From Isoetes taiwanensis (taxonomy: Eukaryota; Streptophyta; Lycopodiopsida; Isoetales; Isoetaceae), in assembly GCA_021234155.1 (NCBI GenBank), contig JAJEKV010000018.1:17990177-18054176 (forward strand): a stretch of 64,000 bases of DNA, read 5' to 3'. Both the position numbers and the translations under genes were made by a program. Below the pieces are notes generated by a model that saw nothing but the letters and a program-made list of their open reading frames with translations, did no database searches and was not told where the DNA came from. Shown piece by piece: positions 1 to 12,100 of this stretch (position 1 is its first letter; each line of letters starts with the position of its first letter).

Positions 1-3000
1 TGCGTGATGACGATTTCGCGTGTCATGTGATTGGGTGGTTGTGGCCAGAAACAATTAAAAAGCATTAAATCTGGCGCGCGGAATTGGCGACCACTTTGTA
101 TATCTAGACATCTAACGCGGGTCACGTGCACCCGGGTTGCCCGCTATTTTACCTAAATAATCGCTTTGAAGCGATGAGAAGGGAAAATTGAAGTGAAAGA
201 TGTACCGACTTTCACCAACAAATTCGTCGCCTATTGAAGTCCGCGCATTCTGACCGCAGGGTCGAAGGAAGTGAGGTCAGTGATGGCACCCACATTCCCG
301 AAAGGGAAGCGCGACTATACCCAGCATCTACCGCTGTCGGTCCAGAGCCAGCGAAGATTAAACAAATGGAGCCGGGCGCTTATCAAATAATCTGGGTGAA
401 GTGAAAATACCATTTCAAGCATTACATGGTTGTCTTCTTGAGGCTAGCCTCCATCCCATACTCACTTAGAATTTAATGTCATGTTCACGCCAGTATTGGG
501 GTGATGGAAGAAGGACGCAAAGAGATGGAGAAGAAAGCTTCCTGAGTCCCCAATGCAAAGTGGACGAATTTATTCTTGGACCAATTGAGAGGGGGGGCAA
601 ACCGCTCAGCGTTTCCAACGCGGAGTCCATTAGGTTTGTGTTATGATCGTGGTGGAACACTTCTGCCCGCTTATTTTAATTTCCATATACAAAGAAACAA
701 GTAAATGGAAGACTATCAAAATTCCTGACCAAAATTTTAACGGCGGACGGACCAAAGCAACTTTATCGATAGCTATTTATTTTCACGGGATCACCGCCAA
801 TGAGTGCCTATCCGGCCATCAAGACACAAACCAGGTGCTCGTGTTTGGGGTTGGTTCTACTTTCGCCAGGACCTCCGCCGGTAAGCCACTCCTAGAGTCC
901 CAGAGTTTGCAGCGTTCCGGTCCGCTATGTTGTTTCGGGAGACGTAGCCGGGCTCCGCCGCATCTCGTAGAATGAAGATCGCGCCTGGCGCAATTTTCAA
1001 TCGCGCAAAGAAGTAAAACGTAACATCAAAAGAATTTGCCCGATCATATGCGCGGTATGTTTTTGAACAATAATTTCGTTGTTGACTATGAATGTTTCTA
1101 CTTGGCTTCCCAGCTTTTGGCTGGCTGGCATCCCGAAAGGCGGTGCAAAGTAGGGTGGGAGGGAGTACCGGCTCCTAATCGCTGGAGTACCGACCGTAAC
1201 CCATCTACGTAAGTTGATAAGTTAGTTGTACTGTTCCTCGGCCTCCTCTCCTGCGCTTTTAGCTCCGCTTCGCGCAGGCGAGGGCTATAAAAACGCTGTC
1301 TCTTGGAGCACGCATCTAGAAGCCGGAAATTAAGTTTTGTACATATATTCGAAAGCAACCTCATGTCACGTTAGACGAAAAAATCGCGAGCCCCGCACCA
1401 AAGATCAAAGAGGGAGAAGTAGCGTCCTACTCCAAAATGTACCTCACCAGCTTCTTGTTCCGGCATTAACTTTGTCCTGTTCTCCCCACAACCATAAAAC
1501 GAAGTGCAATCCTCTGAGACAGTGTGGACAAGAGTCGATTCAGCAGAGCTCAAATACCGCGGCTAAGAATACTGGGACATGATTGAGGGGACCCCAAAGT
1601 TCGAAAAACAGGGTTGGTTAGGGGATCCGAGTCTGTGGTTGCCGCGGAAACTCGTGGAAGGGGACAACTGTGGATGGAGAGGAAGTGGTCCCCAACACAT
1701 TGGACAATCAAGATGAGACGAAAGAGGTCCCGAACACAGAAGACAATCAGGACCGGGTAGATGAGGGAGAATGAGGAACTGGGGTCCTGAAGATTTATGC
1801 AGAGACAAAAACAGGAGGGCAGCAACAACCTCGGCCCTAGTAAGTAGCAAACCCAGAGAGGGAGTATCTCGAAGAGGTGTCTCCAGACGTAATGAGGGAA
1901 TTTATTTGAAACACATGGGAATTATTTTTTTAACACAAATTATTTTTCCTGGTATGTTTCATACTTTTTCTCCTAGTTCCTTGTCTAAAGTTCTGTTTAT
2001 TTTGATACCCAAAATTGGCGGACACCCAATTTGGTTACCTTCATAGCGAAACTATACTAAATTCTATTTGATGCCCAATCTAGTTTACTGTGGACCTGGA
2101 TTAATCTTCATTGTCCTCCGGCGGAAATTAGCAACAATTTAGTAGCAGTAAACGCAGTCAAACATGAAGGAAGTGGGGAGGTGTGAAACAGTGGAGGTCG
2201 AAAAGCACAACCTCTACACCATCAGGTCTCGATATAATAATATTCACTATGCTTCTATACATCCTGCTACCGAAGCGTTTGGTATCATTATATCCACAGG
2301 CACAAGTCATCAACCGTTTCAATCATCAACAATCTGCGAGTGACATTATATTCAGCTCATAGATCCCGATTCGGATGCCAAATAAGGTGGATCACAACAC
2401 GAGGAAATGGAGGCAAACGGAATCCTCAGAATCAATGAGCTGACCCAGCCTAGAAAGATCAAGCTTGATCACATTTCTCAGCATTCATCAAGATCATGGT
2501 AGCTCCATGGAGCACCCTGATGGTTCGGGATGTGTCTGGACGAGGAGGAAGTGGGCAAGCCCATGGCATGGCACCACTGCCCCACCACCTGTTCTGAGCC
2601 GCTTCTAAGTAAAGTGGTGCTTGCACCGGCCGACGTCACCCATTGCCACTGCCTATCATTCCCACCGGACCAGCGGCCCACCTCAGCTGCTCTCTCATCT
2701 CTACCCCTTATCATTTTGGAAGGGTTTCATTCCAATGCAGCCCATGGGAGCCCACTAGCGCCAGGAACATTGGATATCACCATTGTCCTCACGGGACTCA
2801 TACATTGGACTAATAGTTTATCTCAGTAGAACTGTGTAATACAAAAAGTTGGATAATTCCACACAATCTGATTACAACAAGCATTTAGACAAGTATTGAT
2901 TTAAGGGGACCTTCCACTGTCACCAGGCAACCTAGCATCCTTTCTATCATGTACCATTTGATGCCTCTATCCCTGTACTATGGATGATAACATCGAAGGG

Positions 3001-3800
3001 ATCAGGATAATGTATGAGATTGAGAGCGACAGTGGTCATCCAGTCTCCATGGGTATCTCCCCGCTCGCGGTAACTGCTCTGAAGCTTTCGTGATTCATCT
3101 CTTGCAGGTAAATTTAACCGTTCGCATCCGTAAATCGAGAATCACATGGTCGGACGGAGCTGTTCTGATGGGACAAAATTGGTTTGATATATATTTATAT
3201 CCACCTATAATTGATGGTATTAAAGTACAAGAGTTTATTTGGATATACATACCACCGTATATACACCCACAATGCTGCCATCATCATTAATTCCATGTAT
3301 TGCAGTAAGAATCGCATTCAAGTGTATAGCACATTCCCTTTGCTATGTCTCACGTCCGCTATAGAGTTCTCCTTCGAGGGTCTTAAATTGTCTCCTCCTC
3401 CGTAGCATCTTGACAATCTTCACTCCTGTCTCTATGACCTTCGACGATCTTCATGCATACGTATCTTCAAAGGATCACCTTTGATCCCCTCGGCCGGGTA
3501 TGGTATAGCTACTCTGGGCCTAATCGAAAAGACTCTCTACGAAAGTGCCATGTTACTATCCATATTGTTTAAGTTCCGAAAGCGCCGACGCTTTTGGTGA
3601 GATTGATAAAGTCACCAATAATTACAATCTATGAGTCATGTATTTCATAAGTTTATATGATACAAGACTTATTTGTGGCGGTTTGGGCTTTATGTTCCTC
3701 TGAGAGTTGAACCGTGAGGTATCCGTTAACATGGGCTACATGAGTGTGAAAGAATATCACGCTGTATTGGTAGTACTTCTACATCATGAAAGTGTGCAAT
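1..3800. other. No gene recognised
   Basis: Several short open frames exist on both strands, but none shows a domain, a codon pattern or splice context I recognise. The first ~1.6 kb is somewhat richer in GC than what follows. I see no repeat, RNA gene or transposon end that I can support here. Confidence 0.5.
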
Positions 3801-5040
3801 GGAATGGGATTTTTTTTTTTTTTTATTTTAAATCTTTGTTACCAATAATATGGTTATGAATACGAGGCTTTTAGGAATGCATAAAGTCTTCTACCTATAA
3901 TGATGGTTGATTAGTCATAAGGAACAATGAAAGGAATATAAATCTACAAGGTAAGTTATTTGGATTAGAAATGAAATAAGTCTTTGCCTTGAATATTGTT
4001 GTAGGCCATAGGAAATTAATGGACCTATGTGTTAGGTTGTATTGGGCATTACTTGGCGTGGTTTTACCATGTGCCTAGTGGTAAATAACTTATGGATGGA
4101 TATGAGAAATGTAAGCTAACCAAAGCCATATATCCTTTGGTAAGTTTTAAGTTTTAGGTACCCATGTGGGTAGCATAATGGCCAGGTGTCGAATGAAAAT
4201 TTGGACTACAGCTACTTCGATGGGGACTGAGACCTAATGCATGGAATGGCGTAATGCAATTCACCATATGAGCATTTTGCCGACATTTTGAGAGATCTTT
4301 CCATAAAATTGACTACCAGGCAAAGATATTGTGTAAGACTTTACCGCATGGGCCTTAGATTCGTGTCGCATTAGTGGTAAGATAAAACTTATTTAGATCG
4401 ATAGCCCATAGAGACCTTTTTAAAGTAGTTCCGAAAATAACCTATAAAGATGAATGAGGAGTTTTGGGGAATTTGACTGAGATGGATATCCATGGAGCTC
4501 GATAGTGATTCCACGCAGTGAGGAAGAATGGTTTAATGCAAAATTTATGTTACGCTGAATACCATGAAATGATAAATCGGGATATGGAAGGTAAGAACGT
4601 AAACGGCATGCATGGATAACCAAGATCATAGTAATAGAAGGCAGAGAACTTCAAACATCTTTGCAATAAGGCGAATGCAAGTGACTTTGATCCCCCCGAT
4701 ACACAAGATGATGATCTTGATTATGACTGAATAAGACTACCGTGTTGGAATAAATGTCTTTGATGTTCTTTGATGGTTGAAATTATCATCGTTAATATGT
4801 GTAAGTACACCATAGAAATTGATACCAAATTAGATACTTGTAATTTGATAGTCTATTTGTGATAAACATCGTTTTAGAATAATATTCTTCTCAAATGAAT
4901 GAGCTAGGGTAAAAGATAGCAATAAGGTGACTGGGATGAGTCAGAGAAACTCATGTACCTTTTGGTTCCTCACTCATTACCATTTTCAAATGTTGTGTTG
5001 TAATGAAAAAATATTGAATGCAAGTTAGTGGATGGAAGGA
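3800..5040. other. Intergenic AT-rich DNA with a T run
   Basis: There is no coding feature. A run of 15 T lies at 3810-3824. Similar T runs occur inside the duplicated unit at about 6892-6905 and 8532-8546, so this stretch may be a more diverged relative of that repeat, but I could not align it over any length. Confidence 0.35.
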
Positions 5041-5044
5041 TGTG

Positions 5045-5693
5045 GATGCTGTTTACTTTGAACCGATAAAAATGAGTACACCTAAGTTGATCTGCATGAA
5101 GAAGCGAAATGGGGAAAGTTTGCATTTTGAGGCGCTTTGAAAGATGGTTTAATAATGACTCATCATGAAAAAATATAGAAGTATTCCTTGATGTTTTCCG
5201 ACTGATGGCTTTAATCGTGGGCGTAGTTAAGATAAGGTTTATATGAATGATAGTTTATAAATGAAATCTCATGTTTATTTTGGAGTGAATCAATGAATAT
5301 AAGTAACAAAATATCGAAGATATATGTCATGTTTATAAGTATCGAATTAACAATGTTGAGTTGAACTATAATGCGTATGAAATCTATAATGAATTATGAA
5401 TGACTTTTCTCATTTTGCTTTTACATGATCTAGTGATGGATAATAAATAGTTAAATCTCGGGACCATAGGTGATAAAGGTATTAAAACTAAATAGGATGA
5501 GTTTGGGATTTAAGGTGATCTTATGGCAATACATCTTGAAAGAAACCAAAGACATGAAAATAATTATATGGAATGGTTTAGCGGATAATACACCCGATTA
5601 TATAAGTACAAGTTAAGGTCATTCTCTAAAATGACCATGTCTATGGTAATATGTTTATGATAGGTATGACTGTACATACCGGCTTGTTTGACA
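5045..5693 (+). repeat. Tandem duplication, half A, copy 1
   Basis: This stretch matches 7580-8326 in the same orientation with many small insertions and deletions. Both copies share the phrases around 'gataaaaatgag', 'gcgaaatggggaaag' and 'tatgtttataagtatc', and both end in 'gtttgacattggtaa'. It has no reading frame of its own. In copy 2 half A runs directly into half B; here it is separated from half B by about 1 kb of unrelated sequence. Confidence 0.75.
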
Positions 5694-6687
5694 TTGGTAA
5701 ATAAAGACGTCGCCGACGGTTCGGCGTGTGTCGACATTCTTGTTTGTTGGCAGACATGCATCGTCGCGATGCATGCATCGCAAGCGCTTTGGCCGCTGAT
5801 GGGGTTAGGCGTTTGCTACTTATTCATGGAATTCTTTCCTCGGCGCTTCACCTGGGCTTCCTCTTCTCTCCGCATACCTTTTTCTCTTTAGTTTGTTTCG
5901 CGTGGAGGCTTCTTCTGGCCACTTTTGTTTTTGGCGTTAACTCTGCTTTTCCGGCCTTAGCTCATCCCGTGATCTGGCCCTCCTCGATCCTAGTTTGTTA
6001 AGTCCTTTGGTATTGGGCGCTTTGTTGGTTTCATAAATTCGCAGCGCAAGAATGTCGTCGATTCGCGTAGCGAATCATTCTCTTCTCACAAGAGCATGGC
6101 GCTTTATCTGCATGCAAGCGCTTTGGGCCGTTCGTGGGAGTTGGACGCTTTGCTTATTGCGGAATTCTTCCTCGACGCTTCCATCGGCGCCCTTTTCGTG
6201 ATACCTTTTTTCTCTTTGAACCCCCTCCCCCTTCTTTGTTTATTCTTTTGTATGGGATTCCCATTTATCATGTTTTTCCACCCTGTGGGTGATGCTTTTT
6301 TCCACCCTTTGGTGATGCTATTCTTTGGTATGTTTCGTTTGTTGTTGGTGATCATGTGCGTTGGCCCGTTACATCACTGTTTGACTTCTCCCATGCCGGG
6401 TTTTTGGCATTTTATGCGTTTGTCTAAGCCCCTTTAGGTTATCACTAGGGTTTTTCCTCTAAAACCCGAAGGGCGGGCTTTAATCCCTGTTGATAAACTT
6501 CGGCAGTACATCAACCACTCATCTATTAGCATTGTATTTGTTTTGGGTCCCGAATGATATAATTGGTTTTCCCTTTTTTTTGTGGATAGTTAAGCGTAAT
6601 GCGTATCCACCCATCCAAATAATCTGAGAAATCACTGAGATGAATGAAGCCCATCTATGGCTTTGTTGGTTCATGCGAAATGCATGC
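5694..6687. mobile_element. Unclassified ~1-kb insertion splitting copy 1
   Basis: This block is absent from the second tandem copy, where the flanking halves are continuous, so it is most simply an insertion. It is more GC-rich and T/C-skewed than its surroundings. It holds a 16-bp perfect palindrome at 5766-5781 and an internal repeat (about 5770-5850 resembles 6110-6185, sharing 'caagcgctttgg' and 'gaattcttcctcg'). The open frames across it have no recognisable domain. I found no clear terminal inverted repeat or target duplication, so its class is unknown. Confidence 0.5.
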
Positions 6688-7560
6688 AGAATGGTATAAG
6701 GACCTTATATGGACTTGGTTTCATATGTACTAAAATCAATAATGAACATATATGATTTCTAAATATTTGGTTCATAGGACATCGATGTCATCAGGGGATT
6801 TAGTTCCTAAGTATTTGCCGAATAATATATTGTAGGGATTGACCTCGATAGATGTCATGGCTAAAGGGCCTATGCTAGTGTGGACTTGAGTTTTTTTTTT
6901 TTTTTGGGTGCGTCTTAGTCATGGTAGGAGTTCTTTGTGAGCGACATTCGTTGTGGTGTTTGCTTTGGTTGGCGCTAGTAGAATTAATAAATGCGTCCTC
7001 TTTTCGATAATGGCCGTTGTGCAATCGGTTAAATGAGTCGAGGCTATTTTGTCAAGAGTTAGTCCTAAGCAACTATTAAATGTTGCTGAATATGTTTGGT
7101 AGTGGAAGTTTACGCCTATGAATTGTCCGGTCGAGGCCATTTAAGGGTTGGTAGAAGAAGCCGACTAGAAATGGGATGATGTTCTGTGTGTTGTGGTTCT
7201 CCCAAAGAAGGAGTTTAACTGTTCACAATCATTGTTGTGTTGAATGTATCATCACTACGGCATTTTTCTACAAGTCCTTTCTTTGTCGAGTGTTTGTAAT
7301 TTGACAAATTATTATTGGGTTTAAATTGGAAGGATATGTGTTGTGGGAGTGATGGATGTCTATAAATCAAGTTGAAAGTCGCAGGCTATTGGATGATCTT
7401 CTATGGTTTGGATGATTTTTCCGTAAGTCTATCCTACAATTAAAATATAGTTTGGTATTCCTAGAAGTTATTTGCAAAGATTACGTTGTTGAATGCATCC
7501 AACTGTAATGTTTTTCTGATATGAATGTCTTTTTTGCATTTTTCGTGTCATTGAGAATGT
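6688..7560 (+). repeat. Tandem duplication, half B, copy 1
   Basis: It matches 8327-9190 in the same orientation. Shared landmarks are 'gaatggtataa', 'tttcatatgtactaaaa', a 14-16 T run, 'cttagtcatggtaggag' and 'gttgaatgcatc'. The copies differ mostly by 1-12 base indels, as expected of an old, unconstrained duplication. No reading frame is shared between the two copies. Confidence 0.75.
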
Positions 7561-7579
7561 ATCGTTGTATAAAGTTGAC

Positions 7580-9196
7580 AGATGTGATGTTTACTTTTAA
7601 ACTGATAAAAATGAGTAATAATCGTTGATCGGGATGTCCATGAAAGCGAAATGGGGAAAGTTTATGAACTCACTATAGAGGCCGATTCTGACATGGTTTA
7701 AATACTGTCCTTTAATGACCTGATATGTTAATCATGATATGAAAAGATTTTGAGAAGTATTCCTTTATGTTTTCCGTTTAAAGGCATGATGGCTTTTAAC
7801 GGGGCTTTGTAGTTAATGACCTAAAGGCTTATATGAATGGATTTATAAATGAAATCATTACTATGGCTGACACATTTTGGAGTGAATATACTCATCATAA
7901 ATATAAGTATAAGTATCACACCACATTCGAAGATATATGCTCATGTTTATAAGTATCAATGAATTAAGACAAACGTATTCATGTACGATTATGTTGAACT
8001 ATAATGCATGAAATCTATAATGAATTATGAATGACTTTTCCGCCTTTTCTTTTACATGATCTATTGATGGATAATAAATAAAACCGGACCATAGGTCGAA
8101 AGGTATTAAAAACTAAGATAAAGGATGAGTTTGGGATTTAAGGTGTAGATACTATGGTAATACATCTTGAAAGAAACTACATGAAAATAATATATGGAAT
8201 AATGGTTTAGCAGGATAATACACCGATTATATAGTACAAGTTACAATGATTCAAAATGACCATGTCTATGGTAATATGTTTATAGTATGACCGCATCTTA
8301 CCGGGCAGTTGTTTGACATTGGTAACAAAGAATGGTATAAAGACCGTTATATGGACCTGATGGTTTCATATGTACTAAAAGTCAATAATGAATACATGTA
8401 TATGATTTCCTAAGTATTTGGTTCATAGGACATCAGTTTCATTCCTAAGTTCCTGGTAGATATCTTATCAGAGGGGATTGACCTCAATAGATGTCATGGC
8501 CCCTGGCAAGACCTATGCTAGTGTGGACTGGCTTTTTTTTTTTTTTTGCGCGTGCCTTAGTCATGGTAGGAGTTCTTTGTAGACCACATTCGTTGTGGTG
8601 TTTGCTTTGTTTAATTGTCAAGCAGAATTAATCGTCGTCCCTCTTTCATTATAGCCGGGTCAGGTGCAATTGGTTAAGGTCGAGGCTATTTGTCAAGAGG
8701 AGTTAGTCCCAAGCAACTATTGGTGTTGTTGAATATCTTTGGGCGAGTGGAAGTTGGCATTTATGAATTGTCAGACCATTTATCGGTTGGAAGAAGTCGA
8801 CTCGAGAAAATGGATGGATGTTTCCCCGTAGTGTTGTGGTCTCAGTGGGAGTTTAATCATTAGGTCTGTTGTGTGTTGAATGTATCATCACTCGCATTTT
8901 CTTACAAGTTTCTTTGTCGAAAGGTTGCTCTGACAAATTGTGTTGGGTTTAAGTTGAAGGATGTGTTGTGGGAGTGATGGATGTCTATAACCGTTAAGGA
9001 AGTGGCCAGCCATTGGATGATCTTCTATGGTTTGATGATTTTCCGTAGTCTATCTACACTAAAATATAGTTGGGTATTCCTAGAAGCATTGCAAGATTAC
9101 GTTGTTGAATGCATCAACTGTAATGTTTTAGGTGATATGAATGCTCTTTTTGCATTTTTCGTGTCGTGGAGAATGTATCGTTATATAAGAAGTTAG
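7580..9196 (+). repeat. Tandem duplication, uninterrupted copy 2
   Basis: This is the continuous A+B unit (A about 7580-8326, B about 8327-9196). It serves as the empty-site reference showing that 5694-6687 is an insertion in copy 1. Short open frames across it are not conserved with copy 1 and are probably chance. Confidence 0.75.
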
Positions 9197-12100
9197 ACGA
9201 TCTTCGAGGTTAGTGGTTGTTTGAATAGTGTTAATGGAATGTTAGTAGTAGGTCTCATGGCCTATAGTGCAACAAAGTGTATAAAGGTCAAGATTCGGCA
9301 TTTCTTCTTGGTTGGTTGAGTTGTAGAACTGGGTGGTGCCATAGATGTGATGATCTAATGGAAGCATTAATATTTGGTCATGGTGCGCTTTTTTAACAGG
9401 CAATTTGTCCGAAATCTCCTGGCACTATGAATAGTTTCCTCCAAAATGGTGGTTTATATTTGTGGACACGGGGATCGACGCCTTTGAAGGTGCTTTTTTT
9501 TTGTTTGTTAAATACATGATATCTAGCCTATTAGAGTTGAATATAAGCTATGCGCATATCTCCATATGTTGATTGATTGCTCTAGGTTCTAGCTTCAAAG
9601 ATTCCTTGTATGGGCCTTTTGGACAATGTTTTGAATAATTTTATTAGAACAATCTCTTATTTTATTAAGTAGAGCGACATATTCACAACATATATAAGGG
9701 AGTTTCATTTGTTCTTTTGATGTAATATTTAGTTCAAGAAAAAACTTGAGAGACAACACGTGCCCCTAAAGAATAATAAATGGTTAAAAATAGTCGGTGA
9801 GTCTCCTCGGCATTTCTTGCTCTCAAGTAGTTATCCCCTACGCTTTCATTTCGGATCCAAGTCAGAAGATTTGGCGTGATTTACACTACTTTATGTTGGG
9901 TTCGGATGGAGGCTCTCTTACTCTTTTAACCATTTCTCTTCATTTTTTTAGGTTCTTTCTCATGCTCTTCTAGGGTTTTTAGGAAATTGTTGTTTGTTGG
10001 ATCCAATTGTGATTTGGAGAGCCGAAGAAAGGTGTCGTGCGGTTCCGGCTACAGAAGCCACGCTTAATTTTAAGATGGTTTATACATCCATATCGAAATA
10101 TTTTAAGGATCCCAAACTGGTTTTTATACATCCTTTTAGACACAATGTCACGGAACCGATAAATTTCTTTGGATAATTAAGTCTCAACGTATTGTTGCAT
10201 CTATTTTGTTGTTGAATTTTGAAATAAAGCAAAGAGGCATGCCAATATTTGAGAGAGATTGAAAGCTTGACAATAAATTTCTTGTAGCAAAGGGAAGTCT
10301 CATAGAGAAATATTATAAAAAATGCAAAATTTAAGATTTAGTACATTTGGATATGATATAGGTTAAAATAGGTTGGGTGTTGTTGCCATCATGATCTGCT
10401 AAGCAAATATAGTCCAAGCTAGTATTTTCCATTGCTTTTAATTATATACAAATGTCTATATAGGCATAGATACTAATAATATTCAAATTTAGTTTGCAAT
10501 GCTAACCTAGAACACCTTTGTTTTGGAAAAAATTAACGAAGTCATAATAATAGGAGATTTATGTTTCCCCGGGTTGTGGAAAACATTCAAGATGATAACT
10601 TTTTAATTTGGCTAAAAGTAAGATACAGATTATATTACAATGGTCCCTATTCTATAGAAAGGATCTCTAGATTAAAGTAATCCATACTTGAGTACTTTCA
10701 TTATATCATCAAAAGCACAGATTCCTGGTCTTCCATTTCCTCCATTTGATCTCTCTCAATATAATTTCTTGATCAACAAAGGGAGTCTACTACCTCCCTA
10801 TACCTTGAAATCCATAATATTGGAAATGACACCTCCTTGCATGAAGCTATGTTCCATGAAATTTCACATGGAAGTAAACTTTCTCATAAAAGGGAAGTAG
10901 AGTTTTAGTCCAACTGCGACTTCCAAGATGGGCCAGGGAACTAGTGCCCGTATTACTTTGGGAGTCTGCTATGCTAATGGCAAAAAGTTTCAGCAAAGTC
11001 TCCATCCGGCATATCATCACGTGTGCGCGGAAATATTTTCTCTCTGGAGTTTGTCAGGTTACATTAATCTAGCGACAGATTTTGTGTTAAAAAGACTTTA
11101 TGCACAAATTTCAAACACCGATTCCAAAAAAAAAATGGGATCGCCCAGATTAGAGTCCGGGATGTATATCTTTACTTTCTTGGTGGTATTCTGGACATCC
11201 GCTGTCAACCGTGTGGTATTCAGGCCAGGTTCCATTTCACCAAAATGGTTGTATTTCCCAGCCAAAAGTGGTTATTAAGCTGCCAAAACCAAGCCAGCTG
11301 GAATCAAGGGCGCATGAGAAATCTACGGTGATTGTTCTTGCGGCTCAGCGGGGCGACGAGCCGCTTCAAGCCCTTCTAATCACTTTGTATGCCTCTTTAA
11401 CGTTAGTTTTGAAGAGGAAGGCCAGTGATAGAGCGGATTGATCCAAAAATGCCCCAAAACAGCTTGGTCCCGGCTTGAAACGTGAAATTCACAATTGGTC
11501 GATAACGGTGTCCTAAATACCACAAAAAAAGTCCGAAATACTTACATCCCTGACTCTAACACGGGCGGTCCTAAATTCAAAATTGCAGAGTTTGGGCTTC
11601 AGATGCTTCATAGCATATTCAAAACTCGAGCCAACATGTGTCACAAAAGATGGACTCTATAACAATGTATAGTATTCCTATTACTGTGTATTCACAGATT
11701 CAACAATATTTATTGAATAATGAATTGGTTAACGAAGGTGAAACAAAATGGTTTACTATTGAACCAACAGAGTCGGCTTATCTTGTTCTCGCTAGCAGTA
11801 GTTGACCGCCAAAGGTATCTTTGCAAAACTCTGTGGTTTAAGGAGCACGGCTTCCTCGCCTCAAATGTCTCCCGTGACGGTTCCCGAACTGATGTGTATT
11901 GTCGACGGCGATCGCACCTTTATCACCGCCACGTAGTCAGTCCACCACGTGAGGTACAGCAATAAATGGGCGTAAAAATCTCGCTTCATTATCTCAGATC
12001 ATCCATGTTTTTCTTCCATAAATTCCCACCAGATCTCCGCTTCATCCAAAATGTAAAAAGAAAAAATGCAACCCTACCTTTTTGCATGGCATTCATCTTT

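Noticed and set aside
5766-5781. 16-bp perfect palindrome GCGATGCATGCATCGC
   Set aside because: Striking but isolated; no flanking element boundary or repeat spacing gives it a role.
10928-11441. Plus-strand frames of 116 and 76 codons
   Set aside because: No recognisable domain, no splice context and overlapping frames; they are likely chance.
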